Shown: positions 26,549 to 34,515 of the stretch, piece by piece | How positions within the stretch are numbered: the stretch's first letter is position 1 | How the letters are laid out: each line of letters begins with the position of its first letter | Assembly (NCBI RefSeq): GCF_017873855.1 | Contig: NZ_JAGGKR010000001.1 | Location: 1,741,529 to 1,805,528 of the forward strand | Origin: Methanolinea mesophila | GTDB lineage: Archaea; Halobacteriota; Methanomicrobia; Methanomicrobiales; Methanospirillaceae | Reading direction: 5' to 3' | DNA length: 64,000 bases | The notes under the pieces: generated by a model | What the model was told of the DNA's origin: nothing | The model's database searches: none | Seen by the model: only the letters and a program-made list of their open reading frames with translations | Program-made: the position numbers and the translations under genes

Positions 26549-26941
26549 TCACCCGTGCGGGAGCGGGACATCCTCGCATTCCCTGCTCTCCACGTAGCGT
26601 TCGATCACCTCTTCCGCGGGACCGAACCCGATCCGTTCAGCGACCCGCTCCACGAAGGCTTTCACCCGGTCCGGCGGGATACAGCCGAGGCTCTCTCTGC
26701 CGTCACGTATGCATTCGACGAGGTATTCGAGGTCGGTGTCATCGAGCCGGGAGATCCGTGCCCTGAAATCCTCTGCATCGGTTGCGAAGTGCTGGGCGAC
26801 GGGCGGAAGGATCGACCGGTAGGCGATGCCCGACGAGGTACAGGTGATCTCACTGCATTCCGGTGCCAGGACCTTTAAGATTTGAAGGTCCCTGGCAGAG
26901 AGTTCCCTGGGCATGGGAAGAGGTGTCGCCGGGATCCACAT
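26549..26941 (-). CDS. Unknown conserved-looking protein
   Basis: 130 residues when started at the ATG at 26941; the GTG or TTG codon before it is less likely. Family not recognised. The sequence is helix-rich and acidic, with SARDLQILKVLAPECSEITCTSSGIAYRSILPPVAQHFATDAEDFRARISRLDDTDLEYLVECIRDGRESL; a single pair of cysteines may matter. No membrane helix. It lies between the DUF350 gene and the large surface protein gene and is transcribed alone. Confidence 0.6.
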   Translation of the reverse strand: MWIPATPLPMPRELSARDLQILKVLAPECSEITCTSSGIAYRSILPPVAQHFATDAEDFRARISRLDDTDLEYLVECIRDGRESLGCIPPDRVKAFVERVAERIGFGPAEEVIERYVESRECEDVPLPHG

Positions 26942-26944
26942 CAA

Positions 26945-27299
26945 GGTATTTTTTTCACTTTCTCCTTCCGGACCTTCGTCAATAGTTAATGATTTTTGTT
27001 CCTGAAGGTGATCGAAAAAGATGCCTCTCTCTCAACATTATCCGGAAAAAGAGGGTGGAAAACTGTTTTTCATGGGAAAGATTTATAATATACGAAAATA
27101 AGGGATACTTCAGAATATCTGATCAGACGTAACGACCCCCACGACGGGGAACCCATGGTACCATGGAAGAATTACATTGTTTGAGGGGACTATCTCCTCC
27201 TATGCCGAATTATGCGTCCATAAAGGGCAGGATTTCGAGCAAATCCAGCTGTTATCGCTATTCTGGATGCATTCCGGCCGGTCTAAAGGTGAGCGACTT
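26945..27299 (+). promoter_or_regulatory. Long control region and leader of the surface-protein gene
   Basis: 355 bases without a gene. A TATA box (TTTATAATATA, 27083-27093) predicts transcription start near 27110 and hence a leader of about 190 bases. The leader contains a perfect 14-base palindrome, CCATGGTACCATGG, at 27153-27166, and a run CCCCCACGACGGGG just before it that can form a short hairpin. The ribosome site AGGTGA lies nine bases before the ATG at 27300. Confidence 0.5.
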
Positions 27300-30200
27300 A
27301 TGAGACTTTCACATTCATCCCTTATGCTGATGGCATTCATCCTGCTCTGTGCCCTGCCCTGTGCGGGGCTTGCATCCGACGGAGCGGACGTTCAGTTCAC
27401 GAAACTCCCCCTGAGTTTCATCGAAAACCAGGGCCAGAAAGATCCTGCGGTGCTTTTCCACGTGGAAGCGACGGACAGGAGCATATATTTCACTCCTGAC
27501 GGAGTGATCTTCGCGTCTCCCGGGCAGGACGATGTTCCGGTCGTGATATCGATGGCGGTCCTTGGCTACCAGGCCGACTGCACCGTGGAAGGTATCAACC
27601 CTCTCCCGGGAAAAGCGAACTTCTTCGTAGGGAACGATCCGGAATCCTGGATTACGGACGTCCCGACCTATGCCGGTGTAGCCTATCGTGAGATCGTCCC
27701 CGGGGTGGACCTTTTGTTCGGCGGGACGGAGGGGACCTTGAAGCGTGAGTTCATCCTCTCGCCTGGTTTTGACCCTGAGGGACTGGTGCTCCAGTACCAG
27801 GGTCAGGTGACGATCACGAAGGAGGCGGACGGAAGCCTCAGTGTCGTCATCCCCGGCGGGTCGCTGAATGAAGCGGCCCCGGTGTGTTACCAGGTAATCG
27901 GCGGAGAACAGAAGAATATCGCCTGCTCATACCGGATACTCGGGGACGGACTTGTAGGATTCACGGTCGGGCCCTACAACCCGAACTATGCCCTGGTGAT
28001 CGACCCGGTACTCGACTATTCCACCTATTATGGAGGCACGAATGAGGACAGGGGGCTCGCGGTGGCGGTCGATGGAGCTGGTAGTGCCTACGTGACAGGG
28101 TTTACGAAGTCTACCAATATTCCACTCCCCTACCAGGCGGTAGTGCAGGAACTTCCGGGTGGAAGTTCGGATGCGTTCGTGGTGAAGCTCTCCCCCGACG
28201 GCACCATGCTGGACTGGGCAACCTACCTGGGAGGCAGCGGTGAAGACCAGGGACATGGAATTGCAGTCGATGCCGGGGGGAATGCGACGCTCACCGGATA
28301 TACCCTTTCATGTAACTTCCCCATCCTGAACCCCTACCAGAGCGTCATGTACAGCTGTTGTTGCGCTCCCGATGCATTCGTCACAAAGATCTATGCCAAC
28401 GGGTCTGCACTTGCATATTCGACGTTCCTGGGAGGGAACGGTACCGATGTAGGCCAGGCCGTGGTATTGAACGGAACCGGTAGCGCGATCGTCACCGGTT
28501 ACACAACATCCCTGGACTTCCCCAACGTCACGCCCTTCCAGCAGAACCTTTCCGGCGGGTCCGACGTATTCGTCACGAATGTGTTCTACGACGGCAGCGG
28601 TGACGCCTCGCTCGCATTCTCCACGTACCTCGGTGGGGCCGGGAACGACCAGGGGAATGCCATTGCACTCGATACCGGGGGCAATATCTTCCTCACCGGG
28701 TACACCAAGTCCCAGTTCTTCCCCACGATGAATGCTTACCGGCAGAACCTCTCCGGGGTGCAGGACGCGTTCGTGACCAAGATGGACCCCACGGCGAGCA
28801 CCCTGATCTATTCCACCTATCTGGGGGGCCTCGGAGCAGAATCGGGGAACGGGATCGGGGTAGACTCCACGGGGCTGGCGCTTGTGGCCGGGGACACTCA
28901 GTCGAGTAACTTCCCTGCGACACCGAACGCGTTCCAGAAACTCCGCAAAGGTATCCAGGACGGGTTCCTTACCAGGATGAACCTCGCGGGGAGCGGGCTG
29001 AACTTCTCCACCTATATCGGGGGAAGTGACCTCGATTCCGTGGCAGGGATCGTGGTCGACCCCAACGACCGGGCCTTCATTACAGGATATACCGACTCGA
29101 TGGACTACCCGGTGATGGACGCGTTCTATCCTACAAGGACAGGGTTCGTCTCCGATGCGTTCGTGACACGGTTCAACCAGAACGGCTCGGCCCTGGTATT
29201 CTCAACTTACATGGGCGGGAAATACTACGACCAGGGTACTGGTATTGCGCGTGACGCGGGTGCCAACGTCACCATCACCGGCTGGACGGATTCCGGGAAC
29301 TTCCCTGTGGTGAATGCCTACCAGGCGACGAATGCAGGGACATTCGATGTCTTCATCGCCCGGATAGCCTCCCTGCCGCCGGTTGCGAACTTCACCGGCA
29401 CCCCGCTCAAAGGGTTCGCCCCGCTCCTCGTGCAGTTCAATGACACCTCTACCGGAGGACCGACCTCCTGGGCATGGGTCTTCGGCGACGGGAACACCTC
29501 CACCATCCAGAACCCCACCAACCTGTATGGGGCTGAAGGTAACTACACGGTAAACCTCACCGTAGCCAACGTGGACGGCAGCAACACCACCTCGAAGTTC
29601 GAGTACATCCATGTCGCACCGCCGCTGATTGTGAACTTCTCCGCAAACGTCACCAACGGGACCATACCGCTCACGGTAAACTTCACCGACTACACGGACT
29701 ACACCAACCAGACCCCGCCGTTCTCGTGGAACTGGTCATTCGGGGACGGAGGATACAATAATACCGCCCAGAATACGACGTACACCTATACAGGGGTGGG
29801 ATTATTCAACGTAAGCCTGAACGTCACCACCGACGACGGGAGCAACACCAGCACCAGATACCAGTATATCCTGGCCGGCGACGTCCCGATCGCGAACTTC
29901 ACCGGAAGCCCGCTGCTCGGGATCGCCCCGCTCAACGTGACTTTCCAGGACCTTTCGATCTCCTTCCCGCCGGGCCTCAACTGGTCCTGGGACTTCGGTG
30001 ACGGAACGATCCTGAACGTGACCAACGGGTCGAACGTGACCCACACCTACCCGACGTTCGGGAACTTCACGGTGAACCTGACCATAGAGAACATCTATGG
30101 TATCAACACCACGTCAAAGACCGACTACGTCAGGGTGGGGGCCCTCCCGGTGGCAAACTTCACTGCGGACCTCACCAGCGGGGTGGTCGTGAATACGACG

Positions 30201-31043
30201 TTCAATTTCACCGACATGTCAACCGGTCCGGAACTGCAGAACTGGACCTGGAACTTCGGTGACGGGAATATCACCACGTACACCAACAATGCCACGTTCC
30301 CGCACATCTACCTCATTCCGGGTAACTTTACCGTCTCTCTTACGGTGACCAACCCGTTCGGAAGCGATACGGAAACAAAGCAGCGGTATATTACGGTATA
30401 CGGCGTGCCGCTCCTGAGCGACCTCGTATTCGATCCCGGCAATTATACCATCCCCACCAACTCGACCACCTCGGGAAGACTGGTGCTGTTGACGGCGGAG
30501 AACGGCATATCGGGCTATAACGTGACGGTGTTCTTCGATGACCCCAATGCGGCCAATTTCGTGGCTTTGAGCCCTCCGGCATGGGCGGTGCCGAACTTCA
30601 CCCAGAACAGCAGTATTCCCGCACAGATGTTCTGGCTGCGCGTGGTGGACATCAACAACGTGATCACCCCGGGAGCGACCAACGTCGAACTGGCCAGGTT
30701 TAACATCACGGGGATCACCCCGATGAACACCTACCTCAACGTCACCGCGACACAGATGGACACGGACACCGGGGATGTCCAGCTGACCGACCCGGTGCCG
30801 GCACCTGCCACGGTGGTTGCGTTGCTCAACATCCCCGGACAGGCCAACCCACCCACCGATCCCTTCTATGACGGGGTCTATTGGGACCTGAACGGGGACG
30901 GTCAGATATCATTCCTGGATGTCATCCTGTACTTCAACAACATGGACTGGATCGAGGACAACGAACCGATTGTATTCTTTGACTACAACCACAACGGGCA
31001 TATCGACTTCAACGACCTGATACTGCTCTTCAATATGGTGTGA
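27300..31043 (+). CDS. Secreted SBBP/PKD surface protein with C-terminal dockerin-like module
   Basis: 1247 residues from the ATG at 27300 (the frame opens 41 codons earlier, but only this start has AGGTGA and a signal peptide, MRLSHSSLMLMAFILLCALP). Residues about 30-235 are a DUF7948-like domain. Residues about 235-690 hold eight or so SBBP beta-propeller repeats (STYLGG, GNATLTGYT type). Four PKD domains follow (about 690-1030), each with FGDG. Residues about 1035-1180 resemble a cohesin-like beta domain. The last 60 residues contain two calcium loops, WDLNGDGQISFLDVIL and FDYNHNGHIDFNDLIL, a dockerin-like pair. A cell-surface structural or adhesion role is inferred. Many N-x-S/T sites fit archaeal N-glycosylation. 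Confidence 0.9.
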   Translation: MRLSHSSLMLMAFILLCALPCAGLASDGADVQFTKLPLSFIENQGQKDPAVLFHVEATDRSIYFTPDGVIFASPGQDDVPVVISMAVLGYQADCTVEGINPLPGKANFFVGNDPESWITDVPTYAGVAYREIVPGVDLLFGGTEGTLKREFILSPGFDPEGLVLQYQGQVTITKEADGSLSVVIPGGSLNEAAPVCYQVIGGEQKNIACSYRILGDGLVGFTVGPYNPNYALVIDPVLDYSTYYGGTNEDRGLAVAVDGAGSAYVTGFTKSTNIPLPYQAVVQELPGGSSDAFVVKLSPDGTMLDWATYLGGSGEDQGHGIAVDAGGNATLTGYTLSCNFPILNPYQSVMYSCCCAPDAFVTKIYANGSALAYSTFLGGNGTDVGQAVVLNGTGSAIVTGYTTSLDFPNVTPFQQNLSGGSDVFVTNVFYDGSGDASLAFSTYLGGAGNDQGNAIALDTGGNIFLTGYTKSQFFPTMNAYRQNLSGVQDAFVTKMDPTASTLIYSTYLGGLGAESGNGIGVDSTGLALVAGDTQSSNFPATPNAFQKLRKGIQDGFLTRMNLAGSGLNFSTYIGGSDLDSVAGIVVDPNDRAFITGYTDSMDYPVMDAFYPTRTGFVSDAFVTRFNQNGSALVFSTYMGGKYYDQGTGIARDAGANVTITGWTDSGNFPVVNAYQATNAGTFDVFIARIASLPPVANFTGTPLKGFAPLLVQFNDTSTGGPTSWAWVFGDGNTSTIQNPTNLYGAEGNYTVNLTVANVDGSNTTSKFEYIHVAPPLIVNFSANVTNGTIPLTVNFTDYTDYTNQTPPFSWNWSFGDGGYNNTAQNTTYTYTGVGLFNVSLNVTTDDGSNTSTRYQYILAGDVPIANFTGSPLLGIAPLNVTFQDLSISFPPGLNWSWDFGDGTILNVTNGSNVTHTYPTFGNFTVNLTIENIYGINTTSKTDYVRVGALPVANFTADLTSGVVVNTTFNFTDMSTGPELQNWTWNFGDGNITTYTNNATFPHIYLIPGNFTVSLTVTNPFGSDTETKQRYITVYGVPLLSDLVFDPGNYTIPTNSTTSGRLVLLTAENGISGYNVTVFFDDPNAANFVALSPPAWAVPNFTQNSSIPAQMFWLRVVDINNVITPGATNVELARFNITGITPMNTYLNVTATQMDTDTGDVQLTDPVPAPATVVALLNIPGQANPPTDPFYDGVYWDLNGDGQISFLDVILYFNNMDWIEDNEPIVFFDYNHNGHIDFNDLILLFNMV

Positions 31044-31144
31044 GGAGGAACAACCCATTTTGCGAGCAGCTCCAATGTCAGGATCCGGCCGGATGATGCC
31101 AGGTCTTACAGTTTACGGACGGAAAACGGGTAACCAGATGTTTT

Positions 31145-31169
31145 ACAGGGTGGAAGGGTTCCATCCTGT
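31145..31169 (+). terminator. Hairpin between the two surface-protein genes
   Basis: ACAGGGTGGAA and TTCCATCCTGT pair over eleven bases with one G:U, around a GGG loop. It may slow or end transcription of the first gene. TATA-like TGTATATAGG at 31171-31181 follows it and may start the second gene. Confidence 0.45.
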
Positions 31170-31217
31170 CAATGTATATAGGAGAACCATATGAGAAGAA
31201 TGACTGGAGGATGTATT

Positions 31218-32888
31218 ATGACCAGAACTCATTTCTTATTCGGAATAACCGCGATAGCCGTGCTTTTGCTCCTGTCCAGTGGTGCATTGGCTACCACCAT
31301 AGAGGTACAGGGAGGGACTATCGCCAATGTTGGCGACCAGCAGCAATTCAGCATTACCGGGGATTCGTTCCCGGACGGGCTCCTTGGATACGAATTCAAC
31401 GTGACGCTTACAGATCCGCTCAAGGCTGAAATCGTGAGTTTCCAGTTTCCCGCATGGGCCAACCTGCTGACTGTCAATTCAACGGTCCCTACCGGAACAC
31501 TTCACGTGAAAGCTGTGGGCAATTTCCCCGCCGTCCCGCCAGGTTCGACGAACGCTCCCCTGCTCAATGTGACGTTGAAGGGTAACGCAGCAGGTGTCAC
31601 GAACCTGACCGTGACGGATGTGAACCGGCTCGAGAACTACTCCGGGTTTAACATGCCCTTTACCGTGGCTCCCGGTGTCATCACCATCGGGACTGTTCCG
31701 ACCACGACGGTAACCACTACAGTGACGACAACTGTTACTACCACCACGACGACTCCGACAACCACGGAAACTACCCCGACGACAACGGTGACCACTCCGA
31801 CAACCACGGAAACTACCCCGACGACGACGGTGACCACGCCGACGACCACAGAAACAACTCCGACGACGACGGTGACCACTCCGACAACCACGGAAACTAC
31901 CCCGACGACGACGGTGACCACTCCGACAACCACCGAAACTACCCCGACGACGACGGGGACTACTACCACGATAACGACCGTTCCCACAACCCCGGTAGCC
32001 CCCGGGAGTATTACCGTCTACTCCTTTCCCCTCGGTGCCACGGTGGCACTTAACGGGAACGTGATCGGAACCACACCGATTATCGGCAAAACCGTCCCGG
32101 CGGGAACCTTCACGCTCACGGCATCGCTGACAGGGTACCAGACCCACGCCGAACAGGTCACCATCACTTCGAATCAGCTCACAAAAGTACCCCTTATCGT
32201 CCTGATCCAGGGTACTGGGACGCCGACCACCACGATGACGACACCGGTGACGACGCCTGTAACGACCAGCGGCACTCAGACGGGCACGACCATTATCCCG
32301 ACGACGTTCCCTCTCGGCAACAATGGCGGGATCCTGATCTTTTCCTACCCCAGCGGGGCGGCCGTATCCATTGACGGTGTGTTGCGAGGATTTACGAACA
32401 GCCTCATAGAAAGCCTGCCTCCCGGGGCGCATACTGTGCGGGTAGAAAAGGCCGGTTACCAGCCGGTCACCCTGAATGTCGTGGTACAAAGCAACAGCAT
32501 TACCCGGGTTCCCCTGGTGAAACTGGTCCCCGGAACACCGGGGACGACCCCGGTCACCACGCCCAGTACGACCGGAACCACCTCGACTACCGGAACCACA
32601 GTGACCATCACCCCGACGCAGACTGCCACCTTGCCCCCGGGAGAGACCGGTGCAATCTCGATCCTCTCCTATCCCCTGGGGGCGAACGTGTTCGTCGACG
32701 GGGTCAGGATGGGCAATACTCCGATAGTGGTCAAAAACCTGGTCCCCGGACCTCACCAGGTTACCCTGACACTTACGGGGTACCATGACTACGAACAGAC
32801 CGTGATGGTCCAGGCCGGAACCACCACCCCACTTCCCCTTGTGGTTATGTCGCCGGACTTCGGGTTCGTAACGACTATCTTCTCATAA
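31218..32888 (+). CDS. Secreted cohesin-like/PEGA protein with Thr-rich linker
   Basis: 556 residues from the ATG at 31218, which has GGAGG upstream; the ORF starts nine codons earlier. A signal peptide (FLFGITAIAVLLLLSSGALA) leads into a cohesin-like beta domain (about 22-155; ends NRLENYSGFNMPFTV). A long threonine-rich linker (about 160-255) follows. Three PEGA domains lie at about 262-330, 368-437 and 477-545, separated by short T/P linkers; each has a GxxxxxDGxxxGxTP pattern. PEGA domains are surface modules of unknown ligand. The Thr-rich tail would be a site for O-glycosylation. It lies just after the dockerin-bearing gene, which hints at a docking pair (inference). Confidence 0.87.
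   Translation: MTRTHFLFGITAIAVLLLLSSGALATTIEVQGGTIANVGDQQQFSITGDSFPDGLLGYEFNVTLTDPLKAEIVSFQFPAWANLLTVNSTVPTGTLHVKAVGNFPAVPPGSTNAPLLNVTLKGNAAGVTNLTVTDVNRLENYSGFNMPFTVAPGVITIGTVPTTTVTTTVTTTVTTTTTTPTTTETTPTTTVTTPTTTETTPTTTVTTPTTTETTPTTTVTTPTTTETTPTTTVTTPTTTETTPTTTGTTTTITTVPTTPVAPGSITVYSFPLGATVALNGNVIGTTPIIGKTVPAGTFTLTASLTGYQTHAEQVTITSNQLTKVPLIVLIQGTGTPTTTMTTPVTTPVTTSGTQTGTTIIPTTFPLGNNGGILIFSYPSGAAVSIDGVLRGFTNSLIESLPPGAHTVRVEKAGYQPVTLNVVVQSNSITRVPLVKLVPGTPGTTPVTTPSTTGTTSTTGTTVTITPTQTATLPPGETGAISILSYPLGANVFVDGVRMGNTPIVVKNLVPGPHQVTLTLTGYHDYEQTVMVQAGTTTPLPLVVMSPDFGFVTTIFS
31753..31962 (+). repeat. 42-bp tandem repeat coding Thr-rich linker
   Basis: About five in-frame units of 42 bases, each coding PTTTETTPTTTVTT. 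Codons vary (ACG, ACA, ACC), so the units are diverged at DNA level more than at protein level, pointing to selection for the peptide. Confidence 0.8.
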
Positions 32889-32893
32889 ACTAT

Positions 32894-32902
32894 TTTTTTT
32901 TG
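32894..32902 (+). terminator. T-run terminator
   Basis: Nine T residues begin six bases after the stop of the PEGA protein gene. Confidence 0.5.
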
Positions 32903-32937
32903 ATTTCGCCGAATATTTTAGGGTTTTGCCAAACCTG

Positions 32938-33030
32938 ATATTTTTATAGTATAAATGCTTTCTGAAAAAGTTTTATGAATAATGGAGGGATCATAGAGCG
33001 TATCTTATAAATTTAAGGAAACATTTCGCC
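32938..33030 (+). promoter_or_regulatory. Promoter of the radical SAM/SPASM gene
   Basis: TTTTTATAGTATAAATG at 32941-32957 contains a good archaeal TATA box and implies a leader of about 60 bases. AAGGA lies before the ATG at 33031. Confidence 0.5.
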
Positions 33031-34509
33031 ATGCCGGACCAGGAACTCACCTCCACAATCGTTTCAGTCGAACGCTGGCTCGGGAACCCTGTCACCCGTT
33101 CTCTTCTCAACTTCATGGTTGCCGAAGACAAATGCGGGAACCGGCTCGCCAACGCGATCGATACCTACGCCGGGAAGCCCCACGATCTCTGCTGGAAATG
33201 CAACCTTGCTGCGTGGATGGTAGCAAAAATCATGCGACGCAGCAGCAGACTCTTCGATCTGGATGAGCAGGACATCAGGAAAGGACTCGCGGAACCGGGG
33301 TACCGGAGGGGAATGGTCAATGTCCTTACCGGGATCTCCCGGTACGGCATCACAAAACCGCAAATCGTGAATGCCCCATTCCTGGTGGTATGGGATTTCA
33401 CCCACATGTGCAACCTGAAATGCAAACATTGCTATCAGGACGCACAGAAGGCCATGGAGGGGGAGCTCACCACCGAAGAGGCGAAGGGGGTGATCGATCA
33501 ACTTGCGGATGCGGGCGTCGCGGTGATCGCGTTCTCGGGCGGCGAGCCGCTGATGAGGAAGGACTTCTACGAGGTCGCCGAATATGCCCATAATGCGGGA
33601 ATTTACAATTCGCTCGCGACCAACGGCACCCTTATAACCCCTGAAGTCGCGAGGAACCTGGTCGCTTCCGGGGTGGACTATACCGAGATTTCGATAGACG
33701 GAAAGGATGCAGCGTCACACGATGCGTTCAGGGGAATCCCCGGTGCGTTTGAACGGAGCGTGCAGGGGATCAAAAACTGCGTGGAAGCAGGGCTCTATAC
33801 CTGCATCGCCACCACGGTAACCCAGGCGAATTACAGCCAGATACCGGATGTCTATCGGGTGGCAGGAGATCTCGGGGTGAAGCGCATGCTATGCTTCAAC
33901 TTCATTCCCACCGGACGGGGGAAAGAATTAGTAAAGACTGACCTGACCCCTGATCAGCGGGAATCACTGCTGAAATTCATACTTGAGAAGGACCTCAACG
34001 GGGGAACCCCGATCGTGCTCTCCACCGCCCCGCAGCTGGCCCGGGTGGCACTGGAGATGGAAGATGCCTGCGGGGTACCGGTGGGACATTTCCATCTGGG
34101 AAGCGAGATCCAGGGCAAAACAAGGATGCTTGCCGATTTCATCGGGGGATGCGGGGCGGGAAGGCTCTATTGCAGCATTGAGCCGGCGGGGAACGTCCAG
34201 CCCTGCGTATTCATGCCTGTTGTGCTGGGAAATGTCAGGGAAAAATCGTTCCTGGATATCTGGCACAATTCGGAGGTCCTCGACACGCTCCGGGACCGGA
34301 GCAATCTTAAGGGCAGTTGCGCAACGTGCGATAACAAACTGGTCTGCGGGGGATGTCGCGCCCGTGCCTGGGCATACTACCAGGACCTGAACGCCCCGGA
34401 CCCGGGATGCAGGAATAACCTGGCATTCTGGAACGAGCTCTGCCAGGAAGAGCAAAAACCTGCAGTGGCGGCGCCTCCCCAGAAAATTGCCATTCCTGGG
34501 GCCAGATAA
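33031..34509 (+). CDS. Radical SAM/SPASM domain protein
   Basis: 492 residues. A leader domain of about 120 residues contains DLCWKCN, a CxxC pair. The radical SAM core has CNLKCKHC (CxxxCxxC) near residue 129, SGGEPL and the later GRGKEL. The C-terminus is a SPASM/twitch part with clustered cysteines (GCGAGRLYCSIEPAGNVQPC and CATCDNKLVCGGCRARAW). Such proteins modify peptides or small molecules (for example PqqE- and heme-d1-type enzymes). No precursor peptide gene or partner enzyme is seen beside it, so the substrate is unknown. Confidence 0.92.
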   Translation: MPDQELTSTIVSVERWLGNPVTRSLLNFMVAEDKCGNRLANAIDTYAGKPHDLCWKCNLAAWMVAKIMRRSSRLFDLDEQDIRKGLAEPGYRRGMVNVLTGISRYGITKPQIVNAPFLVVWDFTHMCNLKCKHCYQDAQKAMEGELTTEEAKGVIDQLADAGVAVIAFSGGEPLMRKDFYEVAEYAHNAGIYNSLATNGTLITPEVARNLVASGVDYTEISIDGKDAASHDAFRGIPGAFERSVQGIKNCVEAGLYTCIATTVTQANYSQIPDVYRVAGDLGVKRMLCFNFIPTGRGKELVKTDLTPDQRESLLKFILEKDLNGGTPIVLSTAPQLARVALEMEDACGVPVGHFHLGSEIQGKTRMLADFIGGCGAGRLYCSIEPAGNVQPCVFMPVVLGNVREKSFLDIWHNSEVLDTLRDRSNLKGSCATCDNKLVCGGCRARAWAYYQDLNAPDPGCRNNLAFWNELCQEEQKPAVAAPPQKIAIPGAR

Positions 34510-34515
34510 CGGCAC

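Noticed and set aside
31479-32786. Long antisense frame over the PEGA protein gene, and a Val-rich one at 31637-31987
   Set aside because: They are mirror images of the Thr-rich repeat and GC-rich coding sequence; no start signal or family similarity.
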